Of a stretch of 64,000 bases of DNA, positions 1-6,848 are shown piece after piece. Source of the stretch: Spirosoma arboris (GTDB lineage Bacteria; Bacteroidota; Bacteroidia; Cytophagales; Spirosomataceae); contig NZ_WPIN01000001.1 of assembly GCF_009754945.1 (NCBI RefSeq), forward strand, positions 372,001 to 436,000. The letters are read 5' to 3'. Made by a program: the position numbers and the translations under genes. The stretch's first letter is position 1. Every line of letters begins with the position of its first letter. Under the pieces are notes generated by a model that saw only the letters and a list, made by a program, of their open reading frames with translations, ran no database searches and had not been told where the DNA came from.

Positions 1-656
1 TGGATATGTTAAACCGGAACCTGACCCATGTGCAGTCGATGTTAGGAAGCCTGATGGATCTTTCCAGATTGGAGGCTGGTGAAGAATCCTTACAGATTCA
101 GTCGTTTGATGCCGCTCAACTGCTCAATGAACTGGTGGCTGGAGCTCAGCCAATGGCTACAAAACGAGGATTAATACTCCGGGCAGATGGACCCGATTCG
201 TTACTGGTTGAAAGCGATCCAGTTAAAATTCAACGGATTGTGCAGAATTTACTGCTTAATGCGATTCAGTATACACCTGCTGGCTTTATATCAGTTTCCT
301 GGTCAAAGGAGGCCGATATGCGCTGGATGTTTAGCATTCAGGATTCAGGACCAGGTTTACAGAGCAATTTAACGAGTTTGTTGGCTAAGCAACTCAGGCC
401 AACGATAGATTCTACAAGTAGTATGGGACCTGGGGAGTCTCAACCCGTTTCAGTTTTACCTTCGTCTGATCATGAGCTATCTGAAGAGCAAATAGTAGCC
501 GGGCAAACGACTGGAGCTGCCCAAGGCGAAGGGATTGGTTTGCAGATTGTTAAACGGCTCTGCGAGTTGTTAATGGCGAACTTCGATATTGAAACCCAGG
601 CTGGCCGGGGAACCTTAGTGCGCATTCGGATGCCTATTCATCAGCCTGGAAAATAA
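1..656 (+). CDS. Sensor histidine kinase, C-terminal part (cut by window edge)
   Basis: The reading frame is open at the left edge (an in-frame GAT precedes the first ATG at 6), so the start and sensor region lie outside the window. What remains is the end of the dimerisation helix (LSRLEAG, near residue 19 of the visible part) and an HATPase_c domain. The N box is NLLLNAIQYT, the G1 box DSGPGL and the G2 box GEGIGLQIVKRL. A low-complexity insert of about 50 residues between G1 and G2 is longer than usual. The autophosphorylated histidine itself is outside. The protein should phosphorylate a response regulator; the receiver gene 54 bp downstream is the obvious candidate partner. Confidence 0.9.
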   Translation, partial: DMLNRNLTHVQSMLGSLMDLSRLEAGEESLQIQSFDAAQLLNELVAGAQPMATKRGLILRADGPDSLLVESDPVKIQRIVQNLLLNAIQYTPAGFISVSWSKEADMRWMFSIQDSGPGLQSNLTSLLAKQLRPTIDSTSSMGPGESQPVSVLPSSDHELSEEQIVAGQTTGAAQGEGIGLQIVKRLCELLMANFDIETQAGRGTLVRIRMPIHQPGK

Positions 657-710
657 ACATTCCACTTAATCAATAGATTATTATTAGATACCAGCCTAGC
701 CCATTCTGCC

Positions 711-1193
711 ATGAAGAATAACGACATTCATTCATTGATTAAAGCTAATTTTAGACTAGCCAAAGTCCTTGTCGTCGATGACAATGACGATCATTGGTTA
801 TTGATTAAACAAGCTATGCAGCAGTGCCTGCCCGAAGTAATACCTGTTCGGGCAGCTACGCCAGAGCAGGCAATAATCCTGCTCAATGAATGGCGTTATC
901 AGGAATGGGAAATTCCGAAACTGATTTTACTGGATTTATACTTGCCAGACAACAAAGATGGTTGGGCGCTACTTGAGCAAATTAAACAAATGCCGGCTCC
1001 CCTTAATCAGATTCGTATTGTGATGCTCAGCTCATCCGAAGCTGCCTCTGACATACTGAAAGCCTATAAGCTGGGCGTTTCCTCCTATCTGATAAAACCA
1101 AATAAATTTTCAGATTGGCTTACGTATTTTCGGGAATTACGAACCTATTGGTGGGAAACAGTTAGCCTACCTCCTACAAATTACAGCTTTTGA
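711..1193 (+). CDS. Single-domain response regulator (receiver only)
   Basis: A 160-residue protein made almost entirely of one receiver domain. The acidic pair is D23/D24 in VLVVDD, the predicted phospho-acceptor is D75 in LLDLYLP, the switch serine lies in MLSSS (S107-S109) and the conserved lysine is K129 in YLIKP. There is no output domain, so it would act by protein contact or in a phosphorelay (CheY/Rcp1-like). It follows the histidine kinase on the same strand with a 54-bp gap, which suggests a cognate pair. The conserved residues look intact. Confidence 0.9.
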   Translation: MKNNDIHSLIKANFRLAKVLVVDDNDDHWLLIKQAMQQCLPEVIPVRAATPEQAIILLNEWRYQEWEIPKLILLDLYLPDNKDGWALLEQIKQMPAPLNQIRIVMLSSSEAASDILKAYKLGVSSYLIKPNKFSDWLTYFRELRTYWWETVSLPPTNYSF

Positions 1194-1197
1194 TTAG

Positions 1198-1240
1198 AAA
1201 CCAAGCCGCTTATCATTAGAGGATACCCGCGACTTGGTTT
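1198..1240 (+). terminator. Possible terminator hairpin after the response regulator
   Basis: Perfect 8-bp arms AAACCAAG (1198-1205) and CTTGGTTT (1233-1240) enclose a 27-nt loop and end in a short T-rich stretch. It follows the receiver gene stop closely. The long loop makes this a moderate call; because the arms begin with A and end with T it could work in both directions. Confidence 0.4.
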
Positions 1241-1295
1241 TACTCGGTTTTCATTGAGCCAGAAAATCTTAGCTACAGATTGATCGAAAGACGAA

Positions 1296-2357
1296 CTACT
1301 TCAAAATCGGCTCCAGGGCAGCCCGGTTTTCGTTGAGCCAGTCGTGAATATCACTCACGATTTCGCGGATGCCGAGCTGGGGTTTCCAGCCGGTCAACTT
1401 CGTAACATTGGTGTTGTCGGTGATGTACAACCGGATATCTGCGGCCCGATTTTCGGCAACTTGCGTAATGGGAATGGTTTTGCCCGTTATTTCCTGACAG
1501 ATCTGGGTTAATTCCTGTAAGGACGCGCTGCTTTCTACGCCACCACCCGCATTCAGAATTTCGCCGTTTACTTTATCCAGATTATGCAACTCCCAATCAA
1601 TAAGGCGATAGAGATCAGCGATGTGGAGCATGTCGCGGGTTTGTTTGCCCGTTCCACCGTAGCCTATATACGATAGCTTCTGTTCGAAATAGTGCTTGGC
1701 AATCCAGAGTACCATAACGCCCTGATCCACCTTGCCCATCTGCCAGGGACCAGTAATGACACCGCAACGATTGATTACCGTTTTCAGTCCGTAGAACTCA
1801 TTATACTCCTGAATCAGTAATTCCGATGCCAGTTTGGTGGTACCGTAGAGCGACCGGGCTCCGGTGAGCGGAAAATCCTCCGCAATTCCCTTCGACGAAA
1901 CACCCGGAACAGGTTGGTCGTCTGTTAGAATAAAGCGGGTGTCGGCCTCCTCAAAATTGAGCGCTTCAATGGTTTTGATCGGGTAGACGCGACTGGTCGA
2001 TAGGAAAATGAAATTGGCCTTATGTTTTAAGGCGTAGTTCAGGCAGTTGACCGTACCAAATAGATTGGTGTTGATGAGGTAATCGGGCGTACCATCCAGA
2101 CCAGCCAATACCGAGGGCTCAGCGGAGGCTTCGATCACAGTATCGACAGCGGGTAGCGCGTCGAAATCTTCTTTGTTCCGAATATCGCCGTGCAGAAAGT
2201 CGATACCTGCCGCTTTAAGCCGAGCCAGACTTAGTTCGGACCCTCGTCGTTTAAGATTATCGAGCGCAAAAATTTGATACTGCGGATAATTCTGCTTCAA
2301 TGAAATAGCCAGCGATGAGCCAACAAATCCGGCCCCGCCGGTGATGAGAAGTTTCAT
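1296..2357 (-). CDS. NAD-dependent epimerase/dehydratase, CDP-paratose 2-epimerase-like
   Basis: A 353-residue extended short-chain dehydrogenase. The N-terminal TGGAGFVG (residues 6-13) binds the dinucleotide, HGDIRN is the typical second strand, STSRVY carries the catalytic Ser/Thr region and YGTTK is the YxxxK pair. The residues after the first strand (NLKRRGSE) and the VDQGVM segment recall CDP-paratose/tyvelose epimerases (Tyv) rather than UDP-glucose 4-epimerases. The likely role is nucleotide-sugar conversion for surface polysaccharide, but the exact substrate cannot be read from sequence. The start codon lies 5 bp from the palindrome at 2362-2433, so that element falls in its leader or promoter. 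Confidence 0.85.
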   Translation of the reverse strand: MKLLITGGAGFVGSSLAISLKQNYPQYQIFALDNLKRRGSELSLARLKAAGIDFLHGDIRNKEDFDALPAVDTVIEASAEPSVLAGLDGTPDYLINTNLFGTVNCLNYALKHKANFIFLSTSRVYPIKTIEALNFEEADTRFILTDDQPVPGVSSKGIAEDFPLTGARSLYGTTKLASELLIQEYNEFYGLKTVINRCGVITGPWQMGKVDQGVMVLWIAKHYFEQKLSYIGYGGTGKQTRDMLHIADLYRLIDWELHNLDKVNGEILNAGGGVESSASLQELTQICQEITGKTIPITQVAENRAADIRLYITDNTNVTKLTGWKPQLGIREIVSDIHDWLNENRAALEPILK

Positions 2358-2361
2358 AAAT

Positions 2362-2433
2362 AATGATAAATTATGAATGATGAATTATAAATGATTTGCG
2401 CTGACAGGCATTCATCATTCATAATTTATCATT
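2362..2433. repeat. Long palindrome built from ATTCATC-like units
   Basis: A perfect 24-bp inverted repeat: left arm 2362-2385, right arm 2410-2433, 24-nt loop. The arms are low complexity, alternating ATTCATC and ATAATTT. The right arm continues as ATTCATCATTAA into the kup stop codon at 2439-2441. The left arm lies 5 bp from the epimerase start codon. A close relative sits at 22982-23044. There is no T-run, so it is not a classical terminator. Confidence 0.85.
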
Positions 2434-2438
2434 CATCA

Positions 2439-4382
2439 TTAAGAGGTGATGCGTTTTAACTGGACGTTTTCGACCGGGCGAATGACCAATGGTACTTTTT
2501 CGATTTTAACCGAACTGCTGTCTAAGCCAAACCAGCGATCTTCGGGAGTGGTAAAACTCTTTATACTAAAGTAGATGCTCATAATCAACCGCTCGGTGGT
2601 TGGTAGTTCGTTCTCAAACGATAGGAATTTCTCCAAAACCACGAATCGGAAATCGCCGATAACGTTCTGACGGCTAAGCGATTCGTAACGACTGGTAATA
2701 TCCACCTCTTTATTTTTTACCATGTCTTCGATCACCTTTCGGAAGAACAGGTTTATACGTTGCTCGACACGGAACCCTAATTTAAAGGTTACTTTATACG
2801 CATCGTCTGGCGCAATGGTGTTCACTTTATACTCCATCGTGTACGGATCGTCGGTAGTATCTACGTGAACGAACCAATAAATATCCGCGCGTTTGGGGCG
2901 TTTCTGGAAGATCGAATAAATGATTTTTGACTCAATTTCCGACTGTCGGGCTGCATTGCTCATGAAGACAATGTGCGTGGCATATTTCGGAATACTAATG
3001 TCGCGGCTGAGTTCTTTGATTGCCTGCGTATACTGATCGATTCGGACATACTCGGTCAGACGTAGTTTGATCTGGAAAGCCCTTAGCCATACAATCATGA
3101 CGAAGCCCATAATACCAGCAATCAGGATAGAAACCCAACCACCGTGTGTAAATTTGGCTAAATTGGCAACCAGAAAACAGCTTTCGATAGCCAGATAGAA
3201 TACGAGGAAAAAGACGACGAACCAGGCATTGTATTTATGTGAGTACATGTAATAACTAAACAGAATTGTACTCATCATCATCGTCAGGGTAATGGCCAAC
3301 CCATAAGCAGCTTCCATACGCGACGATTCCTGGAAGTAAAGGACAACACCGATACAACCGGCAAAAAGTAGCCAGTTGATACTCGGTACATAAAGCTGAC
3401 CTTTTTGATTGGAGGGATAGCGAAGCCGAACTTTAGGCCAGAAATTAAGCCGAATTGCTTCACTAATAAGTGTAAAGGCGCCTGTTAGCATGGCCTGACT
3501 TGCAATGACGGTAGCTGCTGTAGCCACACAAATACCGATAATCAAAAACCATTCTGGCATGAGGGAATAGAATGGATTTTGTTCGCCCAACTTCTGCCCG
3601 ACAAGACTTTCGACGAAAGCACCCTGACCAAAATAATTGAGCATCAGGCATGTTTTTACATAAACCCAACTGACACGAATATTGGCCCGGCCGCAGTGGC
3701 CCATGTCGGAGTAAAGGGCTTCTGCGCCTGTTGTAGATAGGAAGACGGCCCCGAGTAACCAGAACGCTCCAGGCGTTTTTGTTAAAAAACTAACCCCATA
3801 CATAGGATTAAGCGAAGCCAGAATAGTTGGGTCACCAACGATATGAATAAGCCCCAGGGTGCCTAACATGGTAAACCAAACGAGCATGATTGGACCAAAT
3901 GCTGTACCTACTACACTGGTACCGAACGTTTGTATCAGAAACAGGAAGGCCAGAATTCCGATAACAATTGGGACAGTAGGAATATGTGGATAAAGAATCC
4001 GTAATCCTTCTACTGCCGACGAAACCGAAATAGGTGGAGTAATAATACTATCGGCCAGAAGAGAGCTCCCACCAATAATAGCCGGGATCGTAAGCCATTT
4101 GGCATGTCGGCGCACCAATGCATACAGAGCAAAAATGCCACCTTCACCCCGGTTATCGGCCCGAAGAATCAGAATGACGTATTTGAAAGTAGTTTGTAAG
4201 GTAACTGTCCAGAAAATACAGGAAAGGGCTCCTCGAACAACATCAGACTGAATCGGCTCTGTGGTACCAACGACCGAACGCAGAACGTACAAGGGCGATG
4301 TGCCAATGTCGCCGTAGATGATACCCATTGCCACCAGCAAGCCAGCGGCTGTGACAGTATCTAAATGCTTTTTGTCTTCCAT
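2439..4382 (-). CDS. kup: Potassium uptake protein Kup/Trk-family transporter
   Basis: A 647-residue inner-membrane K+/H+ symporter of the KUP/HAK/KT family. The family signature GIIYGDIGTSPLYVL is near the N-terminus and is followed by about 12 hydrophobic segments. The C-terminal third (from about residue 450) is a soluble domain. The frame is open upstream to 4544, but ATG at 4382 (MEDKKHLDT) is preferred. It gives the usual family length, and a consensus promoter box lies between the two candidate starts at 4429-4436. No c-di-AMP riboswitch is recognisable upstream. The stop codon is embedded in the tail of the 2362-2433 palindrome. Confidence 0.95.
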   Translation of the reverse strand: MEDKKHLDTVTAAGLLVAMGIIYGDIGTSPLYVLRSVVGTTEPIQSDVVRGALSCIFWTVTLQTTFKYVILILRADNRGEGGIFALYALVRRHAKWLTIPAIIGGSSLLADSIITPPISVSSAVEGLRILYPHIPTVPIVIGILAFLFLIQTFGTSVVGTAFGPIMLVWFTMLGTLGLIHIVGDPTILASLNPMYGVSFLTKTPGAFWLLGAVFLSTTGAEALYSDMGHCGRANIRVSWVYVKTCLMLNYFGQGAFVESLVGQKLGEQNPFYSLMPEWFLIIGICVATAATVIASQAMLTGAFTLISEAIRLNFWPKVRLRYPSNQKGQLYVPSINWLLFAGCIGVVLYFQESSRMEAAYGLAITLTMMMSTILFSYYMYSHKYNAWFVVFFLVFYLAIESCFLVANLAKFTHGGWVSILIAGIMGFVMIVWLRAFQIKLRLTEYVRIDQYTQAIKELSRDISIPKYATHIVFMSNAARQSEIESKIIYSIFQKRPKRADIYWFVHVDTTDDPYTMEYKVNTIAPDDAYKVTFKLGFRVEQRINLFFRKVIEDMVKNKEVDITSRYESLSRQNVIGDFRFVVLEKFLSFENELPTTERLIMSIYFSIKSFTTPEDRWFGLDSSSVKIEKVPLVIRPVENVQLKRITS

Positions 4383-4428
4383 AAAATAGGCTTGCGCCTT
4401 CTTGCTGTACGAGCGGGTAAAAACCGGG

Positions 4429-4436
4429 CAAAGATA
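4429..4436 (-). promoter_or_regulatory. Predicted kup promoter -7 box
   Basis: On the minus strand this reads TATCTTTG, a perfect match to the Bacteroidota -7 consensus TAnnTTTG, 46 bp upstream of the chosen kup ATG. I see no clear -33 TTTG at the right spacing. It supports the downstream start for kup. Confidence 0.5.
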
Positions 4437-4617
4437 ATCTATGTTTAGCTTCGTTAATCGTGCTTTAATCGAAAGTTGTCTGGCTGATAAAACAGAGAAA
4501 ACAAGCCATAGACTGAAATAAGCTTCCAGCCTGAAGAAAACCATAGCGTCTACATTCCCGTATATACAATGGCCTCTCCAACATTGGCCGGGTTTTGTTT
4601 AATTAGGTGGGTTCTGC

Positions 4618-4655
4618 AGATGGTTCGCTTACTGAGTGAGCCATCTCTTTTTTTT
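4618..4655 (+). terminator. Strong-looking hairpin plus T-run with no upstream gene
   Basis: Arms 4618-4629 and 4635-4646 pair over 12 bp (two G-U pairs) around a 5-nt loop. A run of eight T residues follows at 4648-4655 on the plus strand. No plus-strand gene lies upstream because kup is transcribed away. It could end an antisense or leader transcript, or back up the minus-strand terminator at 4694-4734. Confidence 0.55.
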
Positions 4656-4689
4656 GCCAAAATTTATCAGTCTAGTTGTTTTGATTGAT

Positions 4690-4734
4690 AAAACCGCCCG
4701 AAGTCACATCGTTTCAGGATGCAGCTTCGGGCGG
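4690..4734 (-). terminator. Terminator of the Ro60/Y RNA unit
   Basis: Perfect 10-bp arms CCGCCCGAAG (4694-4703) and CTTCGGGCGG (4725-4734). Reading the minus strand, the GC-rich stem is followed by TTTTAT. It lies 14 bp beyond the end of the last Y-like RNA. The plus strand also shows TTTT after the stem, so it may be bidirectional. Confidence 0.75.
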
Positions 4735-4747
4735 CTTTTAATACAAA

Positions 4748-4882
4748 CAGTAAGGCAACAAGCGATAAGAGTACATGGTGCTCTACCCCTGAGCTACATT
4801 GGAATAAAGCCCCAATGGCCGGATTCGAACCGGCGTCCGCCAGATTAACAGTCGAAGTAACTCTAGTCTACGGCACTTACTA
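4748..4882 (-). ncRNA. Y RNA-like ncRNA (copy 3) with permuted tRNA-like domain
   Basis: Minus-strand RNA of about 135 nt. Closing stem AGTAAG (4881-4876) pairs with CTTACT (4754-4749). Shared inner motifs are CGTAG and GAGTTACTTCG on the 5' side and CTTGTTGCC on the 3' side. In RNA order the core contains: a T-arm, GCCGG/CCGGC around loop TTCGAAT (4834-4818); a closed acceptor-like hairpin, CATTGG/CCAATG (4817-4797); linker TA; and a textbook D-arm, GCTC/GAGC around AGGGGTA (4794-4780). This is tRNA with acceptor ends joined and opened at the anticodon. Bacterial Y RNAs encoded beside Ro60 are known to mimic tRNA. No CCA end or normal cloverleaf is present, so it is not a tRNA gene. Confidence 0.78.
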
Positions 4883-4886
4883 AATT

Positions 4887-4990
4887 AAAGACAGGGCAAC
4901 AAGCAAACAAAGGCTATTCTGGGATTCGAACCCATACTGTCCTTTCGGACTTTCAACCAATCGAAGTAACTCTGTTCTACGTCACCTGCC
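4887..4990 (-). ncRNA. Y RNA-like ncRNA (copy 2)
   Basis: Minus-strand RNA of about 104 nt. Closing stem GGCAGG (4990-4985) pairs with CCTGTC (4895-4890) with one G-U. The 5' inner sequence GACGTAGAACAGAGTTACTTCGA and 3' CTTGTTGCC match the other two copies. A 4-bp T-arm, TGGG/CCCA around TTCGAAT, lies at 4934-4920, preceded by a GAAA-tetraloop hairpin (GTCC GAAA GGAC, 4950-4939). It lacks the D-arm and closed acceptor hairpin seen in copy 3, so the tRNA mimicry is partial. Short TTTAATTT sequence follows. The ends are inferred from stem pairing only. Confidence 0.68.
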
Positions 4991-4999
4991 AAATTATAA

Positions 5000-5138
5000 A
5001 AAACAGGAGTAACAATCGAAACGGGAAACGGGGCATTGCAAAGCCGGAGTCGAACCGGACCATCTCGTTTCGCATTGGAAACCACATGATTCCTCCCCTA
5101 ACGGCGCGAAGTAACCCATTCCTACGACATCCTGTTTT
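5000..5138 (-). ncRNA. Y RNA-like ncRNA (copy 1)
   Basis: Minus-strand RNA of about 139 nt, the first after ro60. Closing stem AAAACAGGA (5138-5130) pairs perfectly with TCCTGTTTT (5008-5000) and runs into TTATAATTT. The 5' inner sequence contains GTCGTAGGAATGGGTTACTTCG and the 3' side ATTGTTAC, matching the other copies. A T-arm-like hairpin CCGG/CCGG around TTCGACT is present around 5058-5044. Another hairpin, GTTTC/GAAAC, lies just before it. The D-arm is not obvious. It is assigned as a Y RNA from shared stem motifs and from position behind Ro60. Confidence 0.68.
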
Positions 5139-5141
5139 GGT

Positions 5142-5174
5142 AACCCTATACGATCTTTGAGGCCGTATAGGGTT
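5142..5174 (-). other. Hairpin between ro60 stop and first Y RNA
   Basis: Perfect 11-bp arms AACCCTATACG (5142-5152) and CGTATAGGGTT (5164-5174) with an 11-nt loop. It starts 4 bp after the ro60 stop codon and lies just before copy 1 of the Y-like RNAs. No T-run follows on the minus strand. It could be a processing or mRNA 3'-end structure rather than a full terminator. Confidence 0.65.
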
Positions 5175-5178
5175 TGTA

Positions 5179-6708
5179 TCAAAGCACAATCTGCTCGATT
5201 GCGCTTAGCGTCGTTTGACCTTCTTCCAGTGCCTGCAATACGTCGAACACTTTGTCCGACCAACCGGCAATCAAAAAAACGTCGTTCTTTTCAACCTGTA
5301 AGGGCGCATTTCCATAACCGGCCAGGTCGAATAAATAGAGTCGGGCATCAGGGAACAGGCTTTTATACTGCGTCCATTTGGCCGATAACGTATTCGCCGA
5401 GCTATTGTTTCTGGTGTTACTATCCCACAATTGTGTATCGGTGAATAGCATTATTTTGTCGGCTTTATATCGTTGATGAATAAGATCATCAAGAACCAGA
5501 TAGCCGTTGGTTGAATAACCTACCTCACCTTCGCGACGATAAAATTCATCCACGTTCGCCAATATCTGTCGTGATGGTAAGGCAATGGTTTTCCAACGAT
5601 CACCAAACATGCCGCTCAACACGTATCGGCATTTAGCTTGCAATAACATGCCTAACAACAGACCAATATCGTATAATAATACCTTGCTTTTGGGCGAGAT
5701 GGCCTTCTGCATTGACCCCGACACATCGCAGGCGACAACTACGCTTGTATGATTGTTGAAACCACGAAGGTTGGCCACACTGGCGTAAATAGCGTCTTCG
5801 AGCGCTTCCAGAACCATAGGCACATGACCAAGCTGTAACGCTTTCAGCTCCCGATAAGCCGACAAAAAGCGGAACGGTAACTGCCTGGCATTCCGAACAG
5901 CTTTGTCGCTGGACAACAATGCACAAACTGTTTCAACATGCGACCCACTGATGCCCGCTTCGAGCATGTTACGAAGGTTACGTAAAGTGGCCATGTAGCC
6001 CAACCGACCGCTGGTAATCAGTTCTTCCCACTTCTCCCGGATGGCCGCAGCTTTCTCGGTTTCCGTTGCAAATTTGGTTTGACCTAGCGCACTCAATTCG
6101 GTTTCCCAGGTATAAGGCGTACGCAACGTACCAGCAACAATCTTATTGAAAACTGCCTGTTGCGTGTCGGCCTTTGCTTTTGGGTGAACCAGAAACAACG
6201 CGTCTCGAAGCTTAACAGCCGTATTGCGCTCGTATTTGGCGAACTGGTACTCATCGAATTTATTGAAAGCCGTTGCCAACCCTTTCTGCATCTGTTTCGA
6301 AATGCGGTTGAGCTTTTTGGCTCCGGTACGCTGGTTCGTGAGTTGATAATACGCCAGCAATTCCGTGATTTCGTCAGGACGCTGTACGGCCCGCCCAACG
6401 GCTTTCCCAACTAAATCGTCGCCGTTATGTACTTTGGCCAACTCGCCAAGTAATACAACTGGTGCCGACCGAAGGTACATTTGCTCCCGGACATACACGG
6501 CCAGTTTTGCTACAAAGACTGGATTAGCCTGACCAACAAGGGTTTGAATTCGTAATAACCGCTGATCCGTTTTCTCGTAGTACGAGTCGTTCAGCATCGT
6601 CGTAACCACGGCGGAGTACAACTCCATCTCAGGCGTCAGCGTGTAGGCTTTGGCTCCCTCGTGGTTGATGGTTTTTTGTGCAGCGTTGGTGAAGATGTTG
6701 AATTTCAT
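5179..6708 (-). CDS. Ro60/TROVE-domain RNA-binding protein (Rsr-like)
   Basis: A 509-residue protein. The first 310 or so residues are the helical-repeat TROVE ring (for example TDQRLLRIQTLVGQANPVFVAKLAVYVR is split over helices). The last 190 form a von Willebrand A-like domain with a MIDAS motif, CDVSGSM, near residue 325. Ro60 rings bind Y RNAs on their outer surface and misfolded RNA ends in the cavity. In Deinococcus the Y RNA tethers Ro60 to PNPase. Start ATG 6708 (MKFNIFTNAAQKT) is preferred over the open extension to 6792, which runs into the promoter and begins with residues unlike the family. Three Y-like RNAs follow on the same strand; a WYL regulator is divergent. Confidence 0.93.
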   Translation of the reverse strand: MKFNIFTNAAQKTINHEGAKAYTLTPEMELYSAVVTTMLNDSYYEKTDQRLLRIQTLVGQANPVFVAKLAVYVREQMYLRSAPVVLLGELAKVHNGDDLVGKAVGRAVQRPDEITELLAYYQLTNQRTGAKKLNRISKQMQKGLATAFNKFDEYQFAKYERNTAVKLRDALFLVHPKAKADTQQAVFNKIVAGTLRTPYTWETELSALGQTKFATETEKAAAIREKWEELITSGRLGYMATLRNLRNMLEAGISGSHVETVCALLSSDKAVRNARQLPFRFLSAYRELKALQLGHVPMVLEALEDAIYASVANLRGFNNHTSVVVACDVSGSMQKAISPKSKVLLYDIGLLLGMLLQAKCRYVLSGMFGDRWKTIALPSRQILANVDEFYRREGEVGYSTNGYLVLDDLIHQRYKADKIMLFTDTQLWDSNTRNNSSANTLSAKWTQYKSLFPDARLYLFDLAGYGNAPLQVEKNDVFLIAGWSDKVFDVLQALEEGQTTLSAIEQIVL

Positions 6709-6739
6709 GATCGTCGGTGTTTTTATGAACTTGACGATA

Positions 6740-6776
6740 CAAAGGTTTAGGTCATCTGCGCAGTCTTTTTGCGTAG
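6740..6776 (-). promoter_or_regulatory. ro60 promoter region with inverted repeat, possible WYL operator
   Basis: On the minus strand AACCTTTG (6747-6740) matches 7 of 8 positions of the TAnnTTTG -7 box, 32 bp before the ro60 ATG. Directly upstream is an imperfect inverted repeat, CTGCGCA (6756-6762) and TGCGTAG (6770-6776), with 7-nt spacing and one mismatch. A third half-site, CTACGC, lies at 6824-6829. The repeat covers the expected -33 region. Assignment to the divergent WYL regulator is inference. Confidence 0.4.
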
Positions 6777-6848
6777 TTAGAAAAATTTTCACTTTTTTTG
6801 AAAAAAGTTTTAGCTACGCCCTCAACTGAAGTAATCAATCCTGCTCCG

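Noticed and set aside
4383..4544. N-terminal extension of Kup
   Set aside because: It lies over a consensus -7 box and is unlike the family; ATG 4382 gives the normal length.
4440..4700. c-di-AMP riboswitch upstream of kup
   Set aside because: Hairpins are present but none of the conserved core of that riboswitch is recognisable, and the main hairpin reads as a plus-strand terminator.
4636..4848. Plus-strand open frame of about 70 codons
   Set aside because: It runs through the terminator and the antisense of a T-arm; the ending PDSNRRPPD is a typical artefact of translating tRNA-like sequence.
4748..5138. Cluster of ordinary tRNA genes or tRNA pseudogenes
   Set aside because: T-arms and one D-arm are perfect, but the D-arm follows the T-arm, acceptor ends are joined in a loop, no complete cloverleaf can be drawn, and each unit is closed by an extra stem. 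The Ro60 neighbour makes Y RNAs the better reading.
6709..6792. N-terminal extension of Ro60
   Set aside because: It covers the promoter region and inverted repeat, and the internal ATG matches the start of the TROVE fold.
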